Below, in pieces: positions 36,749 through 45,634 of a stretch of 64,000 nt of DNA. The DNA is from an uncultured Flavobacteriaceae bacterium (GTDB taxonomy: Bacteria; Bacteroidota; Bacteroidia; Flavobacteriales; Flavobacteriaceae). The translations under genes were made by a program, and so were the position numbers. The stretch is taken from NCBI GenBank assembly GCA_947502975.1, contig CANNBV010000003.1, forward strand, positions 186,001 to 250,000, in the 5' to 3' direction. The notes beneath the pieces were generated by a model that was not told where the DNA came from, made no database searches, and worked only from the letters and a program-made list of their open reading frames with translations. Every line of letters begins with the position of its first letter. The stretch's first letter is position 1.

Positions 36749-36776
36749 AAAAGCCGCAAATTGCGGCTTTTTTAAA
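36747..36776. terminator. Bidirectional terminator
   Basis: AAGCCGCA (36751-36758) pairs with TGCGGCTT (36762-36769), flanked by A and T runs. It lies between the convergent nnrD/E fusion gene and the TlpA-like gene and has T-runs on both strands. Confidence 0.9.
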
Positions 36777-38153
36777 TCATATTTTTAACTCTTTAAATAA
36801 GTTTATCAAATTAGGGTCTGAAGGTCTAGGTGCATTGGAATCTACAATATTTCCATTCGGATCAATTAATATAAACCTAGGAATACCTTGTATTTCATAA
36901 TCTTTAACAAATTTAGAATTCCAGTCGTTGTCTGCAAATAATTGAATGCCTCCTAATTCTTTATCATTTACCATGGTTTTCCATGTTTCAAAATCTTTTT
37001 CCTTATCAATTGAAACACTAACAAACTGTATGTTTTTATTATGATATTGCTCTTCGACCTTTTTTAAAGAGGGAATTTCTCTAATACATGGTCCACACCA
37101 AGTAGCCCAAACATCTATATAAGTGTACTTCCCTTTTAAGTCTTCAGACGACATTGTACCGCCTGCATGATTTTTATAATCTGTAAATGTAGGTGAGGGT
37201 TTTCCTTTTGATAAACCGGTAAGTTTATCATATCTTTCTTTTACAATAGCATTATTATCTTCATTATCAGAGTTCTCAGTATATAATTTGTAAAAGGTTT
37301 CAATGTCCTTTGCGTAGCTCATATTCGTACTTGCAAAAGAGAATAGCATATCATTTTTTATGTTTTTGTTTTCAATACTACTTAATGTTTTTAAATAAGC
37401 AATATCAGTAGCTATAGTATCACTCTCAGCTAATTTTTCAGCATCATTTCTATATTTACTCGTTAAAAGCGATTTATAGTTTTGAGAGAAGAAATAGTCT
37501 TTTTCATTAGTGTAATCAAAATTATCTAACTCACTTAAAAAGTCGTCAGATACTTTAAAACTATTATCCTTGGTTATATATTTACGATATTTTTCATACT
37601 CATTTATTCTAGCTAAATAATTAAAGTTTAAATCTCTTTTTGTCATTGTTTTAAATGCTTTTGATATGCCGTCAAAAGTTTCTAATAGACTATCATTGGA
37701 TTTTTTAATACTTTTGAATTTATCTTTGAATTCTGCTTCATCTAATTTATAAGCATCAAAGCGATTTTTAAGTAGTGCTTTTTCATTTTTATTTCTGGCT
37801 AGCAAATAAGAATTCTCATCAGCACCTTCTCCAGAAAATGTAAGTGTGTTTTCAAAATCATTAACATCATAAGCTACATTTAAGTTATATCCAGGTTCTA
37901 TATAGATAAATACCGGGTTAGTACCATCAAAAATCACATAGGAACTTTTATCAGTACTCAATGTATCTACAAAAGCACCATCAGCAGCAATATCTAGAGG
38001 CTCACTAAAGGTACGGTCGTAACTGTTGATAGTAACTACACCTTTTATATTGATGATTTTTCCTGATACAACAGCATAATCTAGGATAGTTTCTTCTTTT
38101 TTATCACAAGCAAAACATGCAACAAATATTAGGGAGAATATAATTTTTTTCAT
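36777..38153 (-). CDS. TlpA/ResA-like thioredoxin-fold lipoprotein
   Basis: The 458-residue lipoprotein has a signal ending in LIFVACFACDKKE. A long helical/beta domain follows (about residues 30-310), then a C-terminal thioredoxin fold (about 320-458) with the redox pair in DVWATWCGPCIREIPSLK and PRFILIDPNGNIVD. It is a probable periplasm-facing thiol-disulfide protein. The N-terminal half resembles the DUF4369-type region found in Bacteroidota homologues; that is inference. Confidence 0.88.
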   Translation of the reverse strand: MKKIIFSLIFVACFACDKKEETILDYAVVSGKIINIKGVVTINSYDRTFSEPLDIAADGAFVDTLSTDKSSYVIFDGTNPVFIYIEPGYNLNVAYDVNDFENTLTFSGEGADENSYLLARNKNEKALLKNRFDAYKLDEAEFKDKFKSIKKSNDSLLETFDGISKAFKTMTKRDLNFNYLARINEYEKYRKYITKDNSFKVSDDFLSELDNFDYTNEKDYFFSQNYKSLLTSKYRNDAEKLAESDTIATDIAYLKTLSSIENKNIKNDMLFSFASTNMSYAKDIETFYKLYTENSDNEDNNAIVKERYDKLTGLSKGKPSPTFTDYKNHAGGTMSSEDLKGKYTYIDVWATWCGPCIREIPSLKKVEEQYHNKNIQFVSVSIDKEKDFETWKTMVNDKELGGIQLFADNDWNSKFVKDYEIQGIPRFILIDPNGNIVDSNAPRPSDPNLINLFKELKI

Positions 38154-38240
38154 AATTAGGTTATTATTTTTTACGAAAATATATATTTGGAATTATACGA
38201 TGAATAAATTAACAATAGTTTATAGTGGTATTGAGAAATA

Positions 38241-39095
38241 TTACAGTTTATGGATTAAATCCTGATAATCAACTATTCTTGGGATAATATCCAGAGCTTT
38301 TAATTGCTTTTGAACATTCATGATAGTTGGTTTATCTATTAAATCTTGAGACCATTCAGTAATGGCTAGCCAATCTTGAACATCTTCTATTTGTTGCTCG
38401 TAACGATTAGCAATCATTCTATCGATACTTGGAATATCTTTAAATTCTGAAGTTGTAGCGTTTATAATCCTTAAAATTGTTTTAAGTTCCTCTTCATTAT
38501 TTTCGATAAAAGATTCTCTAACAGCAATAACAAAGCATGGCCAAGGTGATGGACAGTTATCTATTCTTCTGAATATACCATCATCTACAAGTGGTTTTGT
38601 GGTGTATTTTTCCCATAAAAAATAATCAGCTACACCTTTAGTTAAACCTTCAACAGCGCCATCTAAGTTTTTAATAACTTCAAAATCTAAATCCTTATCC
38701 AGATTCCAATTATGGTTCTGAGCGTTAATATATGCCATTAAATGCGAACCAGAACCGTACCTGCTGATTGCTGCTTTTGTGCCTTTTATATCATCAATCG
38801 TTTCGTATTTTGAATCATGTGCCACATGAATACCCCAAACAAGCGGTGTTTGCACAAAAGTTTGCACTATTTTACTTTGATTTCCTGCAATAATATCTTT
38901 AATAATGCCCTCTGTTAAAATCACAGCAATATCAATATCACCTTCTCGCAGTCCTTTGCTCATCGCTCCAGTGCCACCATAATAATCGCGCCATCTTAAG
39001 TTGATGCCTTCCTCTTTATATTCACCATTTTTAAGTGTTAAATACCATGCTAAATTAAAATGCTCAGGTACACCACCAATATGTATTGTCTTCAT
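38241..39095 (-). CDS. Periplasmic-binding-fold protein without signal peptide (ThiY/NMT1-like)
   Basis: The 284-residue two-lobed binding-protein fold has an N-terminal strand KTIHIGGVPEHFNLAW, GGTGAMSKGLREGDIDIAV, AAISRYGSGSHLMAYI and DYFLWEKYTTKPLVD. The pattern resembles ABC substrate-binding proteins for pyrimidine or taurine-like ligands, but there is no signal peptide or lipobox and no permease nearby. It is likely cytosolic. It starts on the base after the nucleoside phosphorylase stop, last in a four-gene operon. Confidence 0.75.
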   Translation of the reverse strand: MKTIHIGGVPEHFNLAWYLTLKNGEYKEEGINLRWRDYYGGTGAMSKGLREGDIDIAVILTEGIIKDIIAGNQSKIVQTFVQTPLVWGIHVAHDSKYETIDDIKGTKAAISRYGSGSHLMAYINAQNHNWNLDKDLDFEVIKNLDGAVEGLTKGVADYFLWEKYTTKPLVDDGIFRRIDNCPSPWPCFVIAVRESFIENNEEELKTILRIINATTSEFKDIPSIDRMIANRYEQQIEDVQDWLAITEWSQDLIDKPTIMNVQKQLKALDIIPRIVDYQDLIHKL

Positions 39096-39959
39096 TTAAA
39101 TTCTATCTAAAGTATAGGTAATTAAGTTCTCAATGGTTTTTTGCGGATTTTTACTAAAAGTACCATTTGCTCTATTTGCAATTATAGCATTCAACGAGAT
39201 AGCATGGTGACCTAATAGTTTGGAAAGACCATAAATACCTGAAGTTTCCATTTCGAGGTTAGTCACTTTTAATCCTTCAAAGTTAAAGCTATCCATTTTT
39301 TTATTTAACATCGAATCACTAACAGGAAGCCTTAAAACACGACCTTGTGGCCCATAGAATCCGTTAGCTGTGGCGGTTAGTCCATTTCTAGTTTGAGAGC
39401 TCTCAAATTTTGAAATTAATTGATCAGAACCTTTTATTATAAGCGGTTTAGCTTTATTAGAATTCCAATCTGTATGTGCAATAAAAGCCTCTTCAATTTT
39501 AGAGTTTGAAATGTGTTTTGTTAGATAGGAGTGAAGCATGCCACTAAGTTCCATACCATAAGCGCTAATTACAAAAGTGTCAACAGGAATATCTGGTTGT
39601 AAAGCTCCTGAAGTGCCAATTCTAATAAAATTTAGACTTCTGAGGTCTTCTCTAATTGTTCTTGTTTTTAAATCAATATTAGTTAACGCATCTAATTCGT
39701 TTATAACAATATCAATATTATCGGTACCTATACCTGTAGAAATAACAGATAGACGTTTACCATGTAAAGTACCTGTTTGAGTTTTAAACTCTCGTTTTTG
39801 AGTTTCAAATTCAATAGTATCGAAATGATTAGTTACTAAACTAACTCTGTCTGGGTCACCTACAAAGATTATAGTATCTGCAACATGTTCTGGCTTAAGA
39901 TTAAGATGGTAGATACTTCCATCAGGATTTAGTATTAATTCTGAATCTTTAATAGGCAT
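39096..39959 (-). CDS. Nucleoside phosphorylase (PNP/UDP family)
   Basis: This 287-residue enzyme of the PNP_UDP_1 family shows FVGDPDRVSLVTNHFD, VISTGIGTDNIDIVINEL, IRIGTSGALQPDIPVDTF and NLEMETSGIYGLSKLLGH, where the Met-Glu pair contacts ribose. It cleaves purine or uridine nucleosides with phosphate; the specificity cannot be told. Its start overlaps the upstream DUF1835 gene by 11 bases. Confidence 0.92.
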   Translation of the reverse strand: MPIKDSELILNPDGSIYHLNLKPEHVADTIIFVGDPDRVSLVTNHFDTIEFETQKREFKTQTGTLHGKRLSVISTGIGTDNIDIVINELDALTNIDLKTRTIREDLRSLNFIRIGTSGALQPDIPVDTFVISAYGMELSGMLHSYLTKHISNSKIEEAFIAHTDWNSNKAKPLIIKGSDQLISKFESSQTRNGLTATANGFYGPQGRVLRLPVSDSMLNKKMDSFNFEGLKVTNLEMETSGIYGLSKLLGHHAISLNAIIANRANGTFSKNPQKTIENLITYTLDRI

Positions 39960-40893
39960 TTAATGGCGACTTAATGAGTTTGTTTTCTGATTTATTAAAC
40001 TGGAAATTTAATTTTTTGATACCACCGAAAACCATATCGTTTTTAAATTCTCCTGATGCATTATGTTGTCCATGAATAGTTTCATAACCTTTGCGGTTTA
40101 ATTGAATTTTATCTTCGTTAACCGTATAGAAAGGACTTAAATTATCTATGATGCGTCGTAGTTGTAAATCTCCGTAACCGTAAAATCCTTGATAGTTTAA
40201 AGCATAACCTAATAAATGGTGCTTTGATTTGATATCGTTATCCTTAATGATTTTTAAAATGTTGGTTTCCAAAACATTTAATCCTGTGATGTTATTTGGA
40301 AAACGCTCTAAATGTGCCTTTAAACAATTACTTAAGTATTTAAATGAGGATGTTTGTACAATATAGGGTTTGAATAAATTATGGTCAACACCACAGTAAA
40401 TTCTCCATAATGTAATAGCTAGATCTACATCTACATTAGTTAACTGTATCTTCTCTTTATAATGTTTTAAGAGTTGTTCTGCGCTCAATTCAGGTAAACC
40501 TTTAAGTCCTTTAATTCCAGGAACTCTACCACTACAAACCAGATATTTAGGAAGGGTAATATTTTTCTGCTTAAGCATACTGATTACGGCCAACATGTTG
40601 ATATGGCAAAAAAGATCGTATTCAAACCAAAGTACAACTTCATCATAACGATCATTTGCATTATTTAATTGGGATAGGGCAAAATCAATCTTTTGTAAAT
40701 CAATTTCAATATCATAAAATTCTTTTAAAAATTTATCTCTTGCTTCAATCAGTGCGCTAGTATGAATAACTTCTTGTGTAGGGCCTTCACATAACATTTC
40801 TTGCCATGTAACAATTTCGCCTTCTACCTGTAATTCTTTTAAGTAAGACGTTAGTACACCTCCATTGGTGATATGTAATATATGCTTACTCAT
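39949..40893 (-). CDS. DUF1835-family protein
   Basis: The 314-residue protein has an N-terminal DUF1835 domain: HILHITNGGVLTSYLKEL, VTWQEMLCEGPTQE and VVLWFEYDLFCHINMLAVI. A helical C-terminal part contains GYGDLQLRRIIDNLSPFYT. The function is unknown. It starts three bases after the eIF1-like gene and overlaps the nucleoside phosphorylase. Confidence 0.85.
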   Translation of the reverse strand: MSKHILHITNGGVLTSYLKELQVEGEIVTWQEMLCEGPTQEVIHTSALIEARDKFLKEFYDIEIDLQKIDFALSQLNNANDRYDEVVLWFEYDLFCHINMLAVISMLKQKNITLPKYLVCSGRVPGIKGLKGLPELSAEQLLKHYKEKIQLTNVDVDLAITLWRIYCGVDHNLFKPYIVQTSSFKYLSNCLKAHLERFPNNITGLNVLETNILKIIKDNDIKSKHHLLGYALNYQGFYGYGDLQLRRIIDNLSPFYTVNEDKIQLNRKGYETIHGQHNASGEFKNDMVFGGIKKLNFQFNKSENKLIKSPLNAY

Positions 40894-40896
40894 TAA

Positions 40897-41226
40897 TTAT
40901 CCTCCTACGCGTTTAACTTTAAAACCTTTCTCTTTTAATATCTGCATGATTTTATCCCTGTAGTCGCCTTGTATGATAATTTTATCATCTTTAAAGCTAC
41001 CACCAACACTAAGGGTTGTTTTAATTTCTTTTGCCAAGGCTTTAAAATCTTCTGTGGCTCCCGTATAACCGTCTAGAATTGTAGTGGGTTTGCCTATTCG
41101 TTTTTCATACTTGCAAAGTATTGGCTCGTCTTGCATCCAGATAGATGTGTCTTCCGAAGTGTTACTTTCTATTTCTTCAGGTACATGCTCTGGAAAAAGA
41201 TTTTTTAATTGCTCTTGTAAATCCAT
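40897..41226 (-). CDS. eIF1/SUI1-like translation factor (YciH-type)
   Basis: The 109-residue protein has a disordered acidic N-terminus (about residues 1-35) and a SUI1 domain with GKPTTILDGYTGATED, LSVGGSFKDDKIIIQGDYRDKI and a basic end GFKVKRVGG. Bacterial YciH homologues are thought to influence start-codon fidelity. It is the first gene of the minus-strand operon leading to the DUF1835 gene. Confidence 0.92.
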   Translation of the reverse strand: MDLQEQLKNLFPEHVPEEIESNTSEDTSIWMQDEPILCKYEKRIGKPTTILDGYTGATEDFKALAKEIKTTLSVGGSFKDDKIIIQGDYRDKIMQILKEKGFKVKRVGG

Positions 41227-41299
41227 GAATTTAGTATTCAGTCTCAGTAATCAGTCTCAGTGTAATCATGTTTTTTGATAACTAAGGCTGTACTAAGGA

Positions 41300-42250
41300 C
41301 TATTTCTTAATAAGTCCCAATTCAATTAAACGTTCGGTTAAAAATTCTCCCGCAGTAGTGTCTTCAAATTGCTTTGGATGTTCCTCGTCTATACAATTAT
41401 CTAAAACATTTAGTTTCATATCACTTACAGGATGCATAAAGAAAGGGATAGAGTATCTTGAAGTGCCCCAAAGTTCTTTCGGTGGATTTACCACACGATG
41501 TATCGTAGATTTTAGTTTGTTATTAGTATGTCTTGATAACATATCTCCAACATTAATCATTAATTCGTCCGGTTGCGCAATTGCGTCCAACCATTCGCCT
41601 TTATGGTTTTGTACTTGTAACCCTCGTCCTTGGGCCCCCATTAAAAGCGTAATTAAATTAATGTCTCCATGTGCTGCCGCTCTAACTGCTTCTTTTGGCT
41701 CTTCTTTTATAGGAGGGTAGTGAATCGGTCTTAAAATTGAATTTCCATTTTGGATATAGTTATCGAAATAGGTTTCTTCAAGACCAAGATGTAATGCCAA
41801 AGCTCTCAATACGAACTTTGCAGTTTTCTCAAGCATTTGATACGTTTTTTTACCTATTTCATTAAATCTGGGAAGTTCTTCAACAAGTACATTATCTGGA
41901 TACCCGTATTTTAATTTCTCTTCTTTATCCACATATTGCCCAAAATGCCAAAACTCTTTTAAGTCACCTTCTTTTTTACCTTTAGCACTTTCCTTTCCAA
42001 ACGACACATAACCTCTTTGTCCAGCGATTTCAGGGATTTCATATTTCTGTTTTATATCAACAGGTAAATCAAAAAAGTTTTTGACTTCATCATAAAGACT
42101 TTTAACTAAGTTCTCATCTAAAAAATGACCTTTAAGTGCTACAAAACCAATCTCTTCGTATGCTTTTCCAATGGCATCAACGAATTTTTGTCTTCTCTTG
42201 GGGTCTTCTGAAATAAAATCGTGTAAATCTACACTCGGTATGCTATTCAT
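41300..42250 (-). CDS. Isopenicillin-N-synthase-type 2-oxoglutarate/Fe(II) oxygenase
   Basis: This 316-residue enzyme has the double-stranded-helix iron site: His and Asp in AAAHGDINLITLLMG, a distal His in LKSTIHRVVNPP, and the 2-oxoglutarate-binding RYSIPFF. The N-terminus (IPSVDLHDF and IGFVALKGHFL) is family-typical. The product is unknown; no beta-lactam or ethylene genes are nearby. It is divergent from the E1 dehydrogenase. Confidence 0.93.
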   Translation of the reverse strand: MNSIPSVDLHDFISEDPKRRQKFVDAIGKAYEEIGFVALKGHFLDENLVKSLYDEVKNFFDLPVDIKQKYEIPEIAGQRGYVSFGKESAKGKKEGDLKEFWHFGQYVDKEEKLKYGYPDNVLVEELPRFNEIGKKTYQMLEKTAKFVLRALALHLGLEETYFDNYIQNGNSILRPIHYPPIKEEPKEAVRAAAHGDINLITLLMGAQGRGLQVQNHKGEWLDAIAQPDELMINVGDMLSRHTNNKLKSTIHRVVNPPKELWGTSRYSIPFFMHPVSDMKLNVLDNCIDEEHPKQFEDTTAGEFLTERLIELGLIKK

Positions 42251-42352
42251 GGGTTTATTACTATAAAGTGATGTTCACAAATGTACAAAAACATTCAATT
42301 GAATATTTATTGAATTATATGTAATTTTCTAATACATAATATCTAATTACAG

Positions 42353-42360
42353 TATATTTG
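42353..42360 (+). promoter_or_regulatory. Promoter -7 element of the E1 gene
   Basis: TATATTTG fits TAnnTTTG exactly and is 22 bases before the E1 start. No good -33 TTG is visible. Confidence 0.45.
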
Positions 42361-42382
42361 ATAGTAAAATAAGTGCTTTTTT

Positions 42383-44386
42383 ATGAAAACCTCAAAAACA
42401 CAGGTTAATTTACAATACGACTCTTATGATTTGAGCGCAGATGTTTTAAAGCAACTCTATACAAGTATGCTGCAACCTCGATTAATTGAGGAGAAAATGC
42501 TAGTGCTATTACGTCAAGGAAAAATCAGTAAATGGTTTTCTGGAATAGGGCAAGAGGCTATAGCTGTTGGGGTGACAATGTCATTAGACAAAGATGAATA
42601 TATTTTGCCAATGCATCGCAATTTGGGTGTTTTTACTACTAGAAATATTCCACTATACCGTTTGTTTGCACAATGGCAAGGCAAAGCTTCTGGCTTTACT
42701 AAGGGTAGAGACCGTTCGTTTCATTTTGGAACGCAACAGTATAAAATTATTGGAATGATTTCTCATCTTGGCCCTCAATTAGGTGTTGCAGATGGTATTG
42801 CATTAGCATCAAAATTGAAAAATAAAAGGCAAGTCACAGCGGTCTTTACAGGTGAAGGCGGTACAAGTGAAGGCGATTTTCACGAAGCACTTAATGTAGC
42901 TTCTGTTTGGCAACTACCAGTTATGTTTTGTATAGAAAATAATGGTTATGGCTTATCAACGCCAACGACAGAGCAGTATAATTGCGAAAATTTAGCTGAT
43001 AAAGGATTAGGGTATGGCATGGAATCTCACATAATTGATGGCAATAATATTCTAGAAGTTTATACTAAAGTAAGTGAAATTACCGAAAGTATGCGTCAAA
43101 ATCCGCGTCCAGTTTTGATTGAATTTAAAACCTTTAGAATGCGCGGACACGAAGAGGCGAGTGGTACAAAATACGTTCCTAAAGATATCATGGATGTTTG
43201 GGCAAAGAAAGACCCTATAGAAAATTTCCAAAGCTATCTAAAGAATGAAGCTATTATAGATGATACGTTTGAAGCTGAAATCAAAGCCAAAATAACACAT
43301 AAAATAAACGAACATTTGGATGTTGCTTTTAATGAAGATGATATAACTCCAAATTTAACTAATGAATTAAATGACATATACAAACCATTTGATTACTTGA
43401 AAGTTAACTCAAATTCTGAATTAAAAGAAATACGTTTAGTCGACGCAATATCTGAAGGGTTAAAGCAAAGCATGGCGCATTATGATGATCTTGTAATTAT
43501 GGGACAAGATGTAGCAGAATATGGTGGTGTATTTAAAATTACTGAAGGATTTGTAGAGCAGTTTGGCAAGGAGCGAGTGAGAAATACTCCTATATGTGAA
43601 TCGGCTATAGTTGAAACCGCAATGGGGTTATCTATTGCTGGTATGAAGTGCGTCATGGAAATGCAATTTGCAGATTTTGTATCCTCAGGTTTTAACCCAA
43701 TTGTTAATTATTTAGCAAAGTCTCATTACCGTTGGGGACAAGCAGCAGATGTGGTCATACGCATGCCTTGTGGTGGAGATGTTGGTGCGGGACCGTTTCA
43801 TTCGCAAACAAACGAAGCTTGGTTTACTAAAACCCCTGGCTTAAAAGTAGTGTATCCTGCATTCCCATACGATGCCAAAGGTTTGTTGAATACAGCTATC
43901 ACCGATCCAAACCCAGTATTGTTTTTTGAACATAAAGGGTTATATAGAAGTATACGTCAAGATGTGCCAATAGATTATTATACACTACCTTTTGGGAAAG
44001 CTAGTTTGATTAAAGGTGGAAATGATATATCTATTATAACGTATGGTGCAGGTGTGCATTGGGCTTTAGAAACTTTAAAAACTCATTCTGATGTCTCGGC
44101 AGATGTTATCGACTTGAGAACACTTCAACCTTTAGATACTGAAACTATTTATAATTCAGTGAGGAAAACAGGTAAAGCCATTATTCTTCAAGAAGATTCT
44201 ATGTTTGGTGGTATAGCTAGTGATATTTCTGCATTGATAATGGAACATTGTTTTGAATATTTAGACGCGCCTGTAAAACGTGTAGCTAGCATAGAAACCC
44301 CAATACCTTTTGCTAAAAATTTAGAAGCGCAATATTTACCAAAAAATCGATTTGAAAACGAATTGTTGGGATTATTGGAATATTAA
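42383..44386 (+). CDS. Fused alpha/beta E1 component of a branched-chain 2-oxoacid dehydrogenase
   Basis: The 667-residue protein has an alpha part (about residues 1-330) with TSMLQPRLIEEKMLVLLRQG, the thiamine-diphosphate motif GEGGTSEGDFHEA ending in ENNGYGLS, and MRGHEEASGTKYVP. A beta part (about 345-667) has VIMGQDVAEYGGVFKITEGF, PICESAIVETAMGLSIAG and VIDLRTLQPLDTETI. E1 is normally two subunits; here they are joined, as in several Bacteroidota. No E2 or E3 gene is adjacent. Confidence 0.94.
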   Translation: MKTSKTQVNLQYDSYDLSADVLKQLYTSMLQPRLIEEKMLVLLRQGKISKWFSGIGQEAIAVGVTMSLDKDEYILPMHRNLGVFTTRNIPLYRLFAQWQGKASGFTKGRDRSFHFGTQQYKIIGMISHLGPQLGVADGIALASKLKNKRQVTAVFTGEGGTSEGDFHEALNVASVWQLPVMFCIENNGYGLSTPTTEQYNCENLADKGLGYGMESHIIDGNNILEVYTKVSEITESMRQNPRPVLIEFKTFRMRGHEEASGTKYVPKDIMDVWAKKDPIENFQSYLKNEAIIDDTFEAEIKAKITHKINEHLDVAFNEDDITPNLTNELNDIYKPFDYLKVNSNSELKEIRLVDAISEGLKQSMAHYDDLVIMGQDVAEYGGVFKITEGFVEQFGKERVRNTPICESAIVETAMGLSIAGMKCVMEMQFADFVSSGFNPIVNYLAKSHYRWGQAADVVIRMPCGGDVGAGPFHSQTNEAWFTKTPGLKVVYPAFPYDAKGLLNTAITDPNPVLFFEHKGLYRSIRQDVPIDYYTLPFGKASLIKGGNDISIITYGAGVHWALETLKTHSDVSADVIDLRTLQPLDTETIYNSVRKTGKAIILQEDSMFGGIASDISALIMEHCFEYLDAPVKRVASIETPIPFAKNLEAQYLPKNRFENELLGLLEY

Positions 44387-44416
44387 AATATTGCTTCACC
44401 TTTTAAAATTAAGTAT

Positions 44417-45010
44417 TTGCGAAAAACTAAGTTTTACATATTATTCATGTCTCTCATTCTGAATGTTTGTTGTAAAAATGAACCTAAAGAAAAGGTTGAT
44501 GAATTAGTAAATATAGACTTAATGAAAACTACTGAACTAATTACTCAAATTCTAAATGATGAAAAAAACAATTATTTATCTTCTACTTGCATAAGTGAAA
44601 AACCTTGGGCAGTTCTTTTTCCAATGGTTTCAGATTTTGATAGTTATGTAAAAGAACACGTAAATATTGTTGATAGTATTCATCTTAGCATTCAAATGGA
44701 GTTGTTTAATAATTTCAAATTAACTAAAACACTTGTTTCTGATAAAAAGATAATTACAAATTCTGATTTTGAAGAGCTAAAGGAACAATCAAAACAAGGC
44801 AATTTTGGATTTTGGGAATGGTTAAATGAAAATTGTATTAATGGGTATTGTTCGATCTCCAAACCTATTTTTAATGAAACATTTGATTTAGCCTACGTTC
44901 AAATAGGTACTGTTTGTGGAGACTTATGTGGTGGTGGAGAAGAAAGAATTTATGAGTATAAAGAAGACAAGTGGACAGAAAAAGAACATCTTGGAAGCTG
45001 GGTAAATTGA
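44417..45010 (+). CDS. Hypothetical lipoprotein
   Basis: This 197-residue protein appears to start at TTG (44417), because a signal with a Cys lipobox follows (YILFMSLILNVCCKNE). The first ATG would leave too short a signal. The rest is acidic with six Cys, including NENCINGYCSIS and VQIGTVCGDLCGGGEE, which could form disulfides. There is no recognisable family. It is followed by a structured intergenic element. Confidence 0.6.
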   Translation: MRKTKFYILFMSLILNVCCKNEPKEKVDELVNIDLMKTTELITQILNDEKNNYLSSTCISEKPWAVLFPMVSDFDSYVKEHVNIVDSIHLSIQMELFNNFKLTKTLVSDKKIITNSDFEELKEQSKQGNFGFWEWLNENCINGYCSISKPIFNETFDLAYVQIGTVCGDLCGGGEERIYEYKEDKWTEKEHLGSWVN

Positions 45011-45050
45011 GTTTCATAAAATAATCCAATTTAAGATGAATTTACCTGAA

Positions 45051-45210
45051 GAAGTGCGTTAGGGATTGAAACGGCATCCTTTTGTTTTTATTAATGAAAA
45101 AACCTTTAAATTAGTAAATGGCGTTTCACTAGTAATTGATTCCTGCTTTCAGAGGAATAACAAAAAACAAAAGATATAGTGGAAAGCCTGACCCTTTAGG
45201 GTAACGCCCA
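45051..45210. ncRNA. Structured intergenic element (candidate RNA)
   Basis: The 200-base gap after the lipoprotein gene holds a folded sequence. GCGTTA (45056-45061) pairs with TAACGC (45202-45207), closing a domain. CTTTTGTTTTT (45079-45089) pairs perfectly with AAAAACAAAAG (45163-45173), 11 base pairs. CCCT/AGGG (45192-45201) is a terminal hairpin. Strings such as GGGATTGAAACGGCATCC and AGATATAGTGGAAAGCC look like conserved core sequence. I recall similar elements between genes of other flavobacteria, but cannot name a family. Confidence 0.5.
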
Positions 45211-45217
45211 AATATAT

Positions 45218-45634
45218 ATGAAAATTATTTTGAAATATCTATGTGTTATTTGCTTTGCAGCTTTTTTTAATTGCAAAAAAGTAGTTGATGAAGTGCCAGA
45301 TATGTACAATTGGCACTCAAGGATGGTTACTGCTACAGCCTATAATTCGTTAGCATATCAAACAGATTCTAACCCAAACATTACAGCTTTTGGAGATAGT
45401 TTGCATCCAGGGTTAAAATACATTGCAGTGTCTAGAGATTTGTTGACTCTTGGTTTGAAACACAATACCCCAGTAATCATTGAAGGATTAGAAGGGGTAT
45501 ATTTGGTAAAGGATAAAATGCATTCGCGTTGGAAAAACCGTATTGATGTCTACATGGGTGTCGATGTAAAAGCCGCTAAGATTTGGGGCAAAAAGCGGGT
45601 TTGTATTGATTATGGAATCTCTGTAGACGACTAG
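45218..45634 (+). CDS. 3D-domain (double-psi-barrel) lipoprotein
   Basis: The 138-residue protein has a lipoprotein signal (ICFAAFFNCKKV) and a 3D/RlpA-like domain: VTATAYNSLAYQTDS, AFGDSLHPGLKYIAVS, VIIEGLEGVYLVKDKMHSRWKNRIDVYMG and a C-terminal AAKIWGKKRV. The conserved aspartates (GDS, VKDKM and IDVYM) are the 3D motif of lytic or glycan-binding proteins. Its precise activity is unknown. It starts eight bases after the structured element. Confidence 0.85.
   Translation: MKIILKYLCVICFAAFFNCKKVVDEVPDMYNWHSRMVTATAYNSLAYQTDSNPNITAFGDSLHPGLKYIAVSRDLLTLGLKHNTPVIIEGLEGVYLVKDKMHSRWKNRIDVYMGVDVKAAKIWGKKRVCIDYGISVDD

Noticed and set aside
41239-41261. Two copies of CAGTCTCAGT in the spacer before the eIF1-like gene
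   Set aside because: Short direct repeat that could occur by chance or slippage; no palindrome or promoter geometry.
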